Part shown: piece after piece, positions 24,281 to 38,405 of the stretch
Layout: each line of letters starts with the position of its first letter
How positions within the stretch are numbered: position 1 is the first letter of the stretch
NCBI RefSeq assembly: GCF_000801105.2
Contig: NC_079515.1
Coordinates: 4,588,001-4,652,000, forward strand
Direction: 5' to 3'
Source of the DNA: Raphanus sativus
Taxonomy: Eukaryota > Streptophyta > Magnoliopsida > Brassicales > Brassicaceae
DNA length: 64,000 nucleotides
The notes under the pieces: generated by a model
Told to the model about the DNA's origin: nothing
The model's input: only the letters and a program-made list of their open reading frames with translations
The model's database searches: none
Position numbers and translations under genes: made by a program

Positions 24281-26117
24281 ATGGCTGATACCAGTTCAAG
24301 GACTGATGCCTCAACTGATGGCGACACAGATCCTAGAGATCTGGGGGTTAGCTCGTAATCTGACTCTTTTATCATTTTCCTTAATTTTATTTTTTCTCTC
24401 TATAGTGTCACTCGTGGCAGGCTTGAGCCGGGTTCCCTTGGTAGAGCCAAATCCACAGGACTAATTTTTCTTGGTGTTTAATTTTCATGCAGTCTGAGAG
24501 AGGGCAAATGATGCTTGCTGGTGCTTCTGATTCCAGTGACCGATCAAAAGATAAGTTGGATCAAAAGGTGATATATTATTCATCTCTGTGTATCAATAAC
24601 TATTCTGTTTATATTGCTCTTATGCATAATCTTTTTTTTTTTTTTCATCCATTAGACCCTTCGTAGGCTCGCTCAAAATCGAGAAGCAGCAAGGAAAAGT
24701 AGACTGAGGAAGAAGGTACTACATCCTTGCATACATTTGTAGAAAGAATAGCTATTTATTTTGCCATTACCTTGCAACATGTTATTTGTTTCCCTCCGTA
24801 GGCGTATGTTCAGCAGCTGGAGAACAGCCGATTGAAGCTGACTCAACTTGAGCAGGAGCTGCAAAGAGCAAGACAGCAGGTTCAAGTTCAACCTTCTTTT
24901 TTTTATTTTCACTTATTTGGTTTGATTCTTGTAAATAAGACTTCTGCGTACATTTACTAATATTTGTTACTTCCACAACTTTAGGGAGTTTTCATCTCAA
25001 GCTCTGGAGACCAAGCGCATTCTACTGGTGGAAATGGTTTCTTTCTTCTCCTCTAGTTTTTAGGTTGATACTTTTGTAAAGATAATTGCATGTGCTCTCC
25101 ATTGGCTAGTGATTTGATGCTTGTTGATGGATTGATTATTGCATAAGTCATTTCATGGTTTATAGTTTATAGTTTCAAGAGTTAGTTAGTGAGCATCTGG
25201 ATGGGAAGTTACTTAGGTGTATCATTGGTTTGTTCTTGATCTTGTGTTCTTGTCTTCTTGCAGGGGCTTTGGCATTTGATGCCGAACATTCACGATGGCT
25301 TGAAGAAAAGAACAGGCAAATGAACGAGCTGAGATCTGCTCTGAATGCTCACGCTGGTGATGCCGAGCTCCGGATAATTGTGGAAGGAGTGATGGCTCAC
25401 TATGAGGAGCTTTTCAGGATTAAGAGCAATGCAGCTAAGAACGATGTCTTCCATCTACTATCTGGAATGTGGAAAACGCCAGCTGAGAGATGTTTCTTGT
25501 GGCTTGGCGGGTTCCGCTCATCCGAACTTCTCAAGGTGAGTGAGTGAGCTACAAGTTTCATAGAGACATTTTGATGAAACTACTCTTAACGGGGTCAAAA
25601 CTTTTTTACCACAGCTTCTTGCGAATCAGCTGGAGCCAATGACAGAGCGACAGGTGCTGGGCATTAACAGCTTGCAGCAGACGTCCCAGCAGGCAGAAGA
25701 TGCGTTATCTCAAGGGATGGAGAGTTTACAGCAATCCTTAGCTGAGACTTTATCTAGTGGAACACTTGGTTCAAGTTCGTCTGATAATGTTGCGAGCTAC
25801 ATGGGTCAGATGGCCATGGCAATGGGGCAACTAGGCACCCTCGAAGGCTTTATCCGCCAGGTAAAAAATTGAAAATGCGGAATGTTATCGTTTAGATATA
25901 TATAATCCTAGAACGAAAATCTTATACATATGTCTGTTATTGGAGTTCATAGGGCATTTCTTGGTGACAGGCTGATAACTTGAGGCTGCAAACACTACAA
26001 CAGATGATTAGAGTGTTGACAACGCGTCAGTCAGCCCGTGCTCTTCTTGCCATGCATGATTATTCGTCTCGACTACGTGCTCTTAGTTCCTTGTGGCTTG
26101 CCAGGCCAAGAGAGTGA
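24281..26117 (+). CDS. TGA6: bZIP transcription factor TGA6
   Basis: Class II TGA factor that binds TGACG (as-1) elements and works with NPR1 in salicylic-acid-dependent defence gene control. Eight coding exons: 24281-24346, 24493-24567, 24656-24715, 24802-24879, 24985-25036, 25264-25535, 25615-25860 and 25971-26117, giving 331 residues (Arabidopsis TGA6 about 330). The basic region is QNREAARKSRLRKKAYVQQL, split by the exon 3/4 junction, followed by a short leucine zipper (LENSRLKLTQLEQEL). The DOG1/TGA domain covers residues 120-325, with WLGGFRSSELLK and a glutamine-rich part. The C-terminus RALSSLWLARPRE is typical of class II. All splice sites are GT-AG. Neighbouring the LYR gene agrees with synteny. 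Confidence 0.95.
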
Positions 26118-26711
26118 AACACAAGAATATTGCGTTTGCTCAGCTCTATTACATAATCGTACGGTAGGGACACTCCTTCCAAGAGAGATAGAGAGATCAC
26201 AAAGCAAGACCTTCTCAGATTCTTATCAAAAGCAATATTTTGAGGAAAGAAGACTGCAGATATTGAAACTGGTTTCCTGAGATCCCCAAAGACATAGATT
26301 GTTGTTGTGTGTTGTAATATTTAGCCAATCAGGTTGTGTAATTTCTAGAGTGCGAGTGAATAGTCTTTGAATATTGAGAGCTTATAGAGATCATCAGTGT
26401 ACGATCTTAGCAACCAACATGACACAAGGTGGGATACTTTGATGAACTTGAATTGTATGATGATCATAATAAGTCAAAGAAACATTCAGTTTACTTTTGA
26501 AGGAAAAAAGAGCTGATTATGTATCTTGAAATCATAGCAATAATTGTACAGCAAACACTGTCACAGCTACAACTTAAAGAGAGGTTTGGCGAAATTCATA
26601 CAAATTATTCTCAGGAAGAAGACTTCTTCCTAAGTCGAAAATTCAATACTGGAAAAGACTTATACGGAACTTGGTAGCATGACAAAGCCAGTAGAGAAAA
26701 CAGTCACCAGC

Positions 26712-28232
26712 TCAAAAGTAGTTGCTGGTGTAGAAGTTCTTGAGAAAATCAGACTTCCCTTGATCCTTGCTTCCAGTATTCTGAACGAGCCCTTCACCCA
26801 CAACGTATTGACCAATAATGTGGTGACGCTGCTTTGCGTGATCCACTATGTCAGTCAGCTCTTCCATTCCCTTGAATAGAAGAAGATCAATCACCTGCAA
26901 AAAGCAACAAACTATCATCAGGAGAAGTATAGACTGCATTCTAAAAGCACCTAAAAGAGAGAGCCAACAAAACTGATGTAGCGGAAGCTTTAAAGATAGA
27001 ACTAGAGATCCATTGATTCTTAGAATACCCGGAAAACTAGGATAATCACAAAGATCTTATTTAGTCTAAGAATGCCTAAGATCAATGTCTTCTTAAATTC
27101 GTTGAGATCACCAATGATCTACCGAAAACAAGGAACAACAAAGAGAAAACTCTTAACTTTTATTAATCAAATCAAAACTCATAAACTGAATACAAAGTTA
27201 AGCCTAGACGGCTATATATAAGAAAACCATAAAAACCCTAAAATATTAAAGATAATTATCTAAAATAATTAATAAAAACAATAATAAGATATTTAGAATA
27301 TTTCCAAATATCTATCTACATCAAAAACACACAAGAAGCTGCCTTCAATTGATGGTTCAAAACTCAAAAAAATCACCACACAAGCAAATCTTAACTTAGG
27401 GTACTACTAAACATAAAGAATCCGTTTATGCTTCGAAGTAATAATATACTGTTGTCTTCTGCTTACATCTTCTATTAGAAAAATGCAAAGAAGAAAGCGT
27501 CTAGTGTCATATACAGAAACGAACCACAAGGTAGCACAGCTTTAACATTACCTAACGGTGTAAAGCTCCCACCTTTTCGTTCTACACCTAGCACTCAATT
27601 CACAGGACACTTAATTATCCATAAGATTCAACTACCCAGAAGGTAAAGCTTTCAACTTTCAAACATAGATGACAATTAAAAACAAGTCAAAATCACAGTA
27701 CAACGCAAAGACAATCTCTTAAACATCAATGAAGCAATCAGACTAACGATACAACAAATGCAAAAAAGAAAATGTCTAATGTCACACAAAGTGGCACATC
27801 TTTAGCAGAAAGTAACTGTGTAAAGCTCCCACCTTTCCGCTCTGAGCAAACTCTCCACCCAGCACCCAATACACAAAGACACTTAATCATCCATAAGATA
27901 CATAAAATCACAATTCAACGCAAAGATAAGTCTCCCAATCAGATTTAACAATAAAAAAAAACCGTTTCGTCAATGGGGTAACAAACAATTCATAGTGAGA
28001 TTAGGGGAAGTGCCTTAGGATCGGTGACGTGAGCGTTTTTACGAATCTGAGCAGAGATTGCGAAACGTAGCTGAGAAGGCGCGACGACGTCTTGCAGATT
28101 GTAAATGTCCATGATGGTTGGGATGGATCTACATGCAGCTCTGAAGTAATCGAAAACACGGCGGCGAGCCTCCGTGAGGTTAGCTGAGTTCGGCGGAACT
28201 CCGATCTTCCTCAACGTGAAAGGTGCTGCCAT
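26712..28232 (-). CDS. Complex I subunit B14/NDUFA6 (LYR protein, AT3G12260-like)
   Basis: LYR-motif accessory subunit of mitochondrial NADH dehydrogenase. Two exons, 28232-28014 and 26894-26712, give 133 residues, equal to the Arabidopsis protein. It starts MAAPFTLRKIGVPP, has the LYR-like segment in ARRRVFDYFRAACRSIP (the LYR tripeptide itself is degenerate, as in plant B14), and ends FLKNFYTSNYF. The 1,119-bp intron appears to use a GC donor: after the codon AAG the minus strand reads GCACTT, and no in-frame GT donor restores the known DPK-VIDLL junction. The acceptor is TTTTTGCAG. The intron carries a solo LTR (26974-27323) and a local duplication. An upstream in-frame ATG exists (28331), but the microsatellite-coded leader before MAAPF is not family sequence. 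Confidence 0.92.
26974..27323. mobile_element. Solo LTR in the B14/NDUFA6 intron
   Basis: 350-bp segment with the termini TGATGTAG and CTACATCA, that is, an 8-bp inverted repeat ending TG...CA as in LTRs. AAAAC is repeated exactly on both sides (26969-26973 and 27324-27328), a 5-bp target duplication. No internal domain or second LTR is present. Minus-strand orientation is suggested by a TATATATAG box at about 27210-27220, reading towards lower coordinates. The superfamily is not determined. Confidence 0.75.
27481..27900. repeat. Diverged local duplication in the B14 intron
   Basis: 27481-27628 and 27757-27899 are imperfect copies, about 260-275 bp apart. Shared blocks include GTAAAGCTCCCACCTTT, ACACTTAAT.ATCCATAAGAT and AATGTC/AGTGTCA segments. 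They are noncoding on both strands. Confidence 0.65.
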
Positions 28233-28256
28233 CTGATCTACGCTTGCTTTAATCGC

Positions 28257-28257
<1 letters not shown>

Positions 28258-28289
<32 letters not shown>
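28258..28289. repeat. (GA)n microsatellite in the B14 5' leader
   Basis: Sixteen uninterrupted GA units, 26 bp upstream of the B14 start codon on the minus strand, where the transcript would read CT repeats. CT-rich leaders are common near plant transcription starts. Confidence 0.9.
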
Positions 28290-28291
<2 letters not shown>

Positions 28292-28703
28292 TTTCCTTCT
28301 TCTCTTCCTGAGATAAAACAGAGTAAACCACCTGATGGGCTGCTTCCAGAAATAACGACGTCGTTTCAGTTTTCGGTTTACTCTGGTTTAAATCATATCC
28401 AATTGATTTTTCAATCGATTTGAGAATGGAACATCTGATTCTGAATTGCTTCCAGAGATTAACGGCGTCGTTTCACACTGAATAGCAAAATGGGAGTAAC
28501 CGATAATTGTTAAACCGAACCGATCGTAATGATTTCAGGCTCGGTTTACGTTCTAGTTTAAAATTATATTCGATTGAACCAATTGGTTTTCTTAAGAAGG
28601 GTAAAATGGTCATTTTATCCATCCCCCGGTGTTTCTCAGCTTCTTAAACCTCTCTTCAGGACATTGCCGCTGTTCTTTTGGTTTATCACTCTCAAAATTC
28701 CCC

Positions 28704-31266
<2,563 letters not shown>

Positions 31267-31498
31267 ATGTTATTGTATTGTAAGACTTATTTTCTGCATT
31301 TTTTGTTCTTCAACAAGGATATGAGGATTAACTTCGATTTTGCTCAGTTCTTTTCATTAGACAAATTGGTAAAATTTCTACGTTTGGAAATGATTTAGAT
31401 TCGCCTTTGTTGTCTGTTTGATATTAAACGTATCACATTAATATTAGAACACCAAAATAAAGGCAAGTTAAGCACCCACTGTGAGAAAGAGAAACCAT

Positions 31499-32518
31499 TT
31501 TTTTTTTTTGCCATCAAGTTTTTAATATTAAAAAGGCCAAAGCCCAAAGAAAACAAATTACAAGATCCGAACACATTAGGCCTAATTTTAGAAAACAAAC
31601 GGGCCTACAGCCCAACAAACTCGAAACGGGCCTCCAGCCCAGAAACCTCGAAACCCTAACGATCAGGAATCCAAAGTGTGGCCGCGTGAAGATCTGATCT
31701 GAGAGAAAGGACCGGACACGTGTTCACACCTCCACACCGAGGGACACGCGTCTCGCCGGCCGCCGCACCACCACCTCTACTCGCTATCATCGGGAAACCA
31801 CACTTCGGTTCGCCGGAATCAAACCGGAGCTCACCAGCTCCAAACATCTTCACCGCACATGCTTTGAAGTCCCGGGTGGCTATGATCGGAGAGAAACTCA
31901 AGCACCGCGGCGAGATTTCGTCTACCACCGTTGAGAGCATACACCCAGGAAAAAGCTTCGCATGCAACCTCTATTTTACCACCGATGACCTTCCTCCGCC
32001 TCCACCAAAACCTCGAACAACCGAAACAAGAACCGTAAAGAAAAGAGAAAAACAGAACCACAAATGTAAATCCTAATAAACTAGGAGCCGAAAGCCAGCG
32101 GCGTAAGGCAAAGACAACCTTTACACGCCGGAGATAGGAGCCGACGACGGCGGATCTGAAAGAGCATCCCCGTCGCAGAAACAGGAACTGGCGCCGACGG
32201 AGTTGAGGGAGCCTCCATCTCCCGGAAGAAAAACCGAGCTAGACGCATCTCCACCGCGCCATCAAAACCCGCCACCGCATCGTTGCTCCAAAAACAGACC
32301 ATCGGAAATGATAGCTGACCAGAACTCAGACAAGGCAGGAACCGGTAGAAACAGGAGGGAAACACCAGACAGTTGATTTTGCTGAAAGAAAACGGACACC
32401 GACAGCGGCACAGACGCTAACGCGCCGGCCGACCGCCGGAATCCAAACTGGATTCACTTTCTCTCTCTTCTCTCTCTCTCATGTGGGTCGACTTTGTTTT
32501 TTCCACGACTGTCTTAAT
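31499..32518 (-). mobile_element. Non-LTR retroelement insertion, 1.02 kb, GC-rich
   Basis: AGAAACCAT occurs on both sides (31490-31498 and 32519-32527), a 9-bp target duplication. Next to the left copy is a T run (31498-31509), that is, a poly-A tail if the element reads on the minus strand. Between them lies sequence clearly richer in G+C than its surroundings, with CCGCC- and CCGG-rich stretches and a run of open frames on both strands, but no reverse transcriptase or endonuclease motif. The best reading is a non-autonomous or 5'/3'-joined, internally deleted LINE-like element. It sits in the 3'-to-3' gap between PRMT3 and RBR1. Confidence 0.65.
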
Positions 32519-32713
32519 AGAAACCATCTATTAACTCTAGTTAGGGACAAACTTTATTTTGATAAATAAGAGCAACAATAAAAGGGAACCATCCGCTCAT
32601 AGACCTGAGGTGATCACTAGAAAGCTTAACATAAAACAAAAACTCTCTAGGAAAAGGATTTACAGATGATGGCCTAATTGAAGAAGAGAAGTTGACATAG
32701 CAAATAAAGAGAT

Positions 32714-35700
32714 CTACGATGAGTCTACTGGCTCGGTTTTAAGGGGTGCACCACCTGAAGACGATGCATCGCTTCCATTTTGGTTTTGGAGGTAAAGGCT
32801 GTTTCCTACCATGGAATCGCTGACCAGTCCTGCTTCCAAGTCAAATTTAAGCGTCCTCTTGCGATTGGTGCTGCAGCTGCTATGCCACAAAATTAGATAT
32901 ATATATTATTTATATGATGCGCATTGCACGTATGGAAGAAGCTGCTGAGAGATGTGTGTGTTTTTTAAATAAACTTACTAGTTCAAGCGGTTGTTGATGG
33001 CAGATAGGTCTTTTGAAGGGCTCTGGTAAGCACGTGTGCTCTCTCCAACACAAGCATAGTAACTCTTTGAGCTGTGTGAAATAAGAGCATCCATCTGCAA
33101 ACACACCAACACACCGAAGGTTATAGCCGAAACAACCTTGTTACCAACCTCCTCAAGTCTGTCAGTCATATTATATGATAAAAGGACTTAAATAACGAGG
33201 ATATCTACCTTTGATCCCCGAAGGGGAGAAACATAAACATTGTGCACAGCAGATACTTTTTTAGGGGACATGTCTGGAACACTTGGAAACACCGACACCT
33301 TTGGCGATCCAGGACAATGACCTGTAAATCCAATATAAATACAGTCAATTAACTTTAGGTTGCTTCATTCATTGGATAAAGCTGACGTCTAACAAATAAC
33401 CTAGCATATCTCAACTACCTTCAGGTTTATTATTCGCCTCCATAGCCTGGTCGTTTTTCACAGGAATTATCTCCACCAGCAATGGCTTTACGGCAGGAAT
33501 AAATATCTCGTTGTAGAATGTAATGATGTCAACATGATCTGGCCCCACTCTCTGTCACACAAGTTATTGTCACAAGTTTTAGTCTTCTTGACAGACCAAA
33601 CTAGACCTGTTCAACTTAAAGTTAAGGGAGCATATATATATTAAATTACCCCTTGACCTTGACGGCGACACTGATATGAATCCACATAAACGCTGCGGAA
33701 GACTAGTGGTTTGCACTGTGGTTGCTTCCTATAGTTGTATATGATTTCCCTGAAGGTTAGGCTCATTTGGGATATCTAAGAGGGAGGAGATTCATGAGCA
33801 AAAAAAAAAAGTGTTAGCTGAAGAGAAGTCAATATAAACAAGACAACATAAAAGTACGACCAGGAAAAAAAACGCTGCTCACCTTGGCCACTCCGTAAAA
33901 ACAACAGAGAATGATCTGGTCAATATGTCGATTAAATAAAAGAGAAGTCCGCTGAGCAAGTACATGTTGGAAGAGACGATATACACTCTCCCTTATTTGC
34001 TGCGAAAGTTGTAACCTTTCCACCATTCCATTGATTCTGACAGCAGCCAGTTTATTAATCTGGGGAACAAACAACATCACGGAGTGAATATAACATTAAG
34101 ACATTAGCTAGCCTAATCAGTTACATCCAAGTCCAACCAAACGATTAATCATAAGTTCTAGTGTATTAGACGAAAGATCGCATTGACTTACCTTAGTGAA
34201 GAAAATGTTGATACCAGTTTCTGCACAAGTTTCTCCACCGCCTCCTGGGTTTGGCCGTGTCGGACTGTACACATATATCCGTTAAGGTTAAACTGAACAA
34301 GTACATGGATAACTTGGTAGACTTCAGATAAATAAGAAAAAAAAACTAATTCTATAACTAAAATGTACCTAGCAAATGCAGACTGCAACGGAGGTGGCTG
34401 CATCTTGGATTTAACGTTGCCAAAGGCCAACAGACGATCCTTTACTGGTGATGTAAAGGAATTGCGTTCAACTAGAATGCTGCGGTATTCTGTACACTGT
34501 CTTTTGGGCGATTTCATATCCCCATTTTGTCCTGTGTGGCAGTAAAATTTGAAGTTTTTGGTAAAGGGAGTTTCAACTGCTTTGACTCAAAATTATACAA
34601 ATTAAATTACCTGGACATGTTTCATGCTTTTGGATAGATGGTGCATGATTTGATCCTTCGGAGAAGTTAATAAGAGCTGCAATTGCATCCAGAGACGGCA
34701 TCGGTTCAGCTAGTAATCCGAGCCGGTTGATCTCCAATGCAAGCAACGGCCTGGCAACAATCAGAGAGTTGTACATTGAAGAGCCTTTCTCCCATACCAT
34801 ACTCTCGAGAAGCCGTTCCTCCAGTGAGTTCAGATGCCGTCTCAACTCTCTAGGTAGAGAATCCTCGTGTCTGATGAAACTCTCTATAACCTTGCAGAGA
34901 TCAAAGGCTGTGATCCCAGTCCTTTCCAGAACAGCAGGGAACAACATTGTTATGGATTTGTGGGTAGCGAGAACAAGTTCAGCTGAACAAGCCAGCATGC
35001 ATCTATGGAACCTCTCGTTTGTCAATAGAGAGTTTAAGTTATTTGCATGCAGAATCTGAGCTTCTGCTTTACACATTGCCTCAAGAACTCTGTAGTATAA
35101 CTTCACAGCTTCTAATCTTCGCTGTTCTGCCCATATGTCATCCATCAGGTTTACGGGTTGTAAACTTCCGCCGCCTGCACATCGGTCCCCAAGAGAGCTA
35201 TTTGGAAAAATAGCTTCCAATATCACATGTGCTCTTCGTGTGATCTCCGTTGTTATATCCCTATCACAGGATTTGAGGAACTGTTCCAACACAGGAGAAG
35301 GTTTTGGCAGAAGCGGGCATATAACAGTCCTGAGCCATTTGGCAGTTGTCATTGCTGTGCTTACTGGTGTTGCTGTCAACTTGATGGCATCGCTAATACT
35401 ATTTGTCTTAGCAGCAGGTGACTTGTGAGGAGAGAGTGGACTTATAAATGTCCTCGCAGGTGAGCTCAAAGAATCAATTTTCCTCTTAACACCAGTAATA
35501 TTTACAGCTCCTGCAGATAAGCTTCCAGATCCGAGTAAGCTATCATCTTCGTTGATGAACACCCTCTCATCCAGTTCGCCTTTATTGCAGACTGCATCGC
35601 CGTAATCTTTTTCTAGTGTGATCAAGCTAGTTGAGATGGATGTCTCATCCAGTAAATCCTCAAAGTAGGTCAAACCATCTGAAAAATGAATTGAAGAACA

Positions 35701-37512
35701 ATCAGTTAAAGGTTTCAATAAACTCATAAGCTTTGTGAAAGGAAAATGTTGTTACACAAACAAACCTGGGTTAATATTATCTAGCTTGTCAACTTTGCAC
35801 GTGGATGCTGAAGATGGCTTCTTCTTCAATATTGTTTCTATCAAATTATTTGCCTTGTCCATTATTCTCCTCAACTCATCTTCTGAGGCGTCATATATCT
35901 TGCAAAGTGATGCAACCAAGTCTACCTCTTTGTCACCTTTCTTAACTGAAATTCAACACATAAATGAGAACAGAGAATATAAATTCAACCGCCGCCATGG
36001 TTACCTGAATAGGAGAAAATAAGCACTTACCAAAACGTGAAGAGTCTTGGATGCTGAAATTTCTAAACCGACAAGGGACGTGTATGATCAGAATAGCCTG
36101 ATATCGAAAAGAAAAATTAGCCTATACTTGTACACATTTCAAGAATGAAGTATCTGTCGAGTAATAGAGTATTAACAAGACAAAAATTAATAGAGGACAA
36201 GGGAGTACTACTCCAGAGGTAGTCACTAACCAATATAGAAACTAGGCCATTGGTGCATGTCACAAGGTCTTTAAATCGACTAAAAGCATGGTTTCGGAGC
36301 GCCAAAAAGAGTAACCACCCAAAACGGTAACTATCTGGCAAATAACTAGCAGAGTTCGCCGAGGTCCGTTCTGCATTTGCATCGTATGTCAAGAAGAACT
36401 CCCGGTACCCACGTTTGTAGTATCTGTTACAAAAAGTAGGTACCGAAAACATTATACATACACGACGATTATTCACATGAAATTCTAATTCGTGATAATA
36501 TGGAAATTTTATTCAAGCTCTCTTCTGATTATTGCATAATGAGAGTTTTCTTCTCAGATTCACGTATAAAAACCGTGCCTACGTAGTCAGCCATTATCAT
36601 GCCAAAGAACAAGAAAAATGGTAACACAATGCAACACAGGAGGGGAACTAAACTCACTTGCTTAGAAGGCTAAGATGCACAAAGTTCGCTTGCAGCTCCT
36701 TTGCCTAGTAATTAAAATATAAGGAAAAGGTTAAGAGAAGAAGTAAAATATTGTAGTGATGAATTATATAGAAAGAGCTTAAACAAAACCTGAAGTCTGT
36801 TCTCCCAGTCTGCACCGTAAAGCTCACATAGCACAGGACCAGCCTTGACCACGAATTGAGGTAACTCTTTAAAGAAATCCACAATACTGAAACAGAAACA
36901 AAGGAATATAATCAATAAAAATATATTACAAAAAAAAAAATGTAATCAGGATGAATTGGGGGCATTGTGTACTTGAGCTTTAGAGCCCTCAGTATCTGAG
37001 ATAGATTAAACCCATTAGCACCAGAAACGGACATGCCGTCCACTTCTTTTCTCACAGTAAGCATCTTCACTGAGTAGAGAACAAACGCAAACCAGAACCT
37101 CTCTACTTCCTCTCGCTAATTAAGCAGAATAACAAAGAATTAATTAGTCATACATACTCTTAACCGGTAAAGGTAGAAGAAAACAAAACAAAAACAGAAT
37201 TTTCACCGTTCCACTTCCAATGTTAGCCATGTTTACAGACAAAATGGGTTTGGTTTCGGTAAACAACTTCAAAGCTTCATCGCAAATGCTACCTTCAAGA
37301 GATAGAACTTTCTGCAAAATTTTAAGAAATTAATTATAGAGGAGGGATTAGAGCTAAGCTAAATGTTTCAAATCATATAAAGCAATTATTAATTAATTAT
37401 ATAAACGAAAGATAAAAAGAGATGAAACCTCGCATAAGTCCAAGAGAGTTGCTTCACTTCTTTTCCCATTGGGGTCAATGGGTGGGGTCACTGGTGGCTG
37501 AACTTCTTCCAT
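32714..37512 (-). CDS. RBR1: Retinoblastoma-related protein 1
   Basis: Plant pocket protein that represses E2F/DP targets and is inactivated by CYCD-CDKA phosphorylation; it controls cell cycle, stem cells and gametophytes. Seventeen exons on the minus strand: 37512-37429, 37311-37207, 37115-36973, 36886-36790, 36704-36658, 36423-36231, 36097-36031, 35945-35766, 35678-34611, 34531-34369, 34264-34192, 34059-33883, 33775-33650, 33551-33419, 33321-33209, 33094-32979 and 32879-32714. This gives 1,016 residues (Arabidopsis 1,013). Pocket A is encoded mainly by the 1,068-bp exon 9 (from [14 protein letters not shown]), and pocket B by exons 11-14 ([15 protein letters not shown], then [15 protein letters not shown]). 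There are several SP/TP sites ([31 protein letters not shown]). The C-terminus ends EPVDSS. All introns are GT-AG and all frames close. Confidence 0.95.
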
Positions 37513-37973
37513 GCTCGTGTCTGTCGTCAACTCAAAACTGAAAAAAAAAAATTAACCTAATTGTTCTTCCCAATAAATAAAACAGAGTACTTGTTCAAAC
37601 GAAGACATGGAGCAATGATTCTAACACTATGAGAGGAGAATAAATAAAACTCGCAAATCCCACAAATTCTGTCGATAAAGTTTCGTTTTTTTTTTTGTTT
37701 CAGGAGAAACATCAATTAACAAAAATTAAGAACCAGAAAACAAAATTCAAAATGAAAGAGGAAAGATGTTACATTTGAATCTCTGGTTAATAAAGCTGAG
37801 CAGAAAGATCCAACTTTTAAGAACTCCTCTTCAAATCGACGGATCAAACAGTGAGAAAGGACAGATCTCCGTCAATTTTCCCTCTCTTCTGACTCTCTCT
37901 CTCTATATCTCTCTCTCTAGACTGTGGGGTATGATTGTGATGCGGCAAACCCTAGAAAAGAATAATATCTTGC

Positions 37974-37981
37974 GCGGGAAA
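37974..37981. promoter_or_regulatory. E2F-type site upstream of RBR1 and FOLD2
   Basis: GCGGGAAA is an exact match to the reverse complement of the E2F consensus TTTSSCGC. It lies 462 bp upstream of the RBR1 start codon and 425 bp upstream of the FOLD2 start in their shared divergent interval. A second, weaker match CCGCCAAA lies at about 38070-38078. RBR1 is a known E2F target, so autoregulation is plausible. Confidence 0.55.
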
Positions 37982-38405
37982 AACAATACCCGAGTATACG
38001 TATACAATTGTATACGCGCGCTATCGACCATTGAGATCTCGACACGTACCCCTCTTTGACCCCGATTTACCGCCAAAACTTTACTTACTGTTGCGTGAAA
38101 CGCTGGGAGGAGAGGGAAAGATTCGCCGTTACGTGCGAGGTTAAAACTAACGCCGTCTGGGGGGTTTCGTCGTGACCGCGACAAAGCCTCGTGAATGTTA
38201 CGACGGGACCCACACTGTAACGACGCCGTTTTATTTATTTTCAGCTGTCGTTTTTGTTGGATCTGGCGGAAAATTACTATACATTGTTTGGTTGCAGGTG
38301 TACAAGTGTTCGTTCCTATTCGTGGATTGGATCCAGATTCAATAATAGTCTGCTCCTTTTATCATTGACCGATACACTGTGTCACACTCACACCTAACAA
38401 AGCTT

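Noticed and set aside
28258..28331. N-terminal extension of B14 from an upstream ATG
   Set aside because: Would translate the (GA)n tract into a low-complexity leader; the known family start MAAPF lies downstream.
31720..32076. 118-codon open frame in the GC-rich segment
   Set aside because: Lies inside the non-LTR insertion; open frames on both strands follow from high GC content, with no recognised domain.
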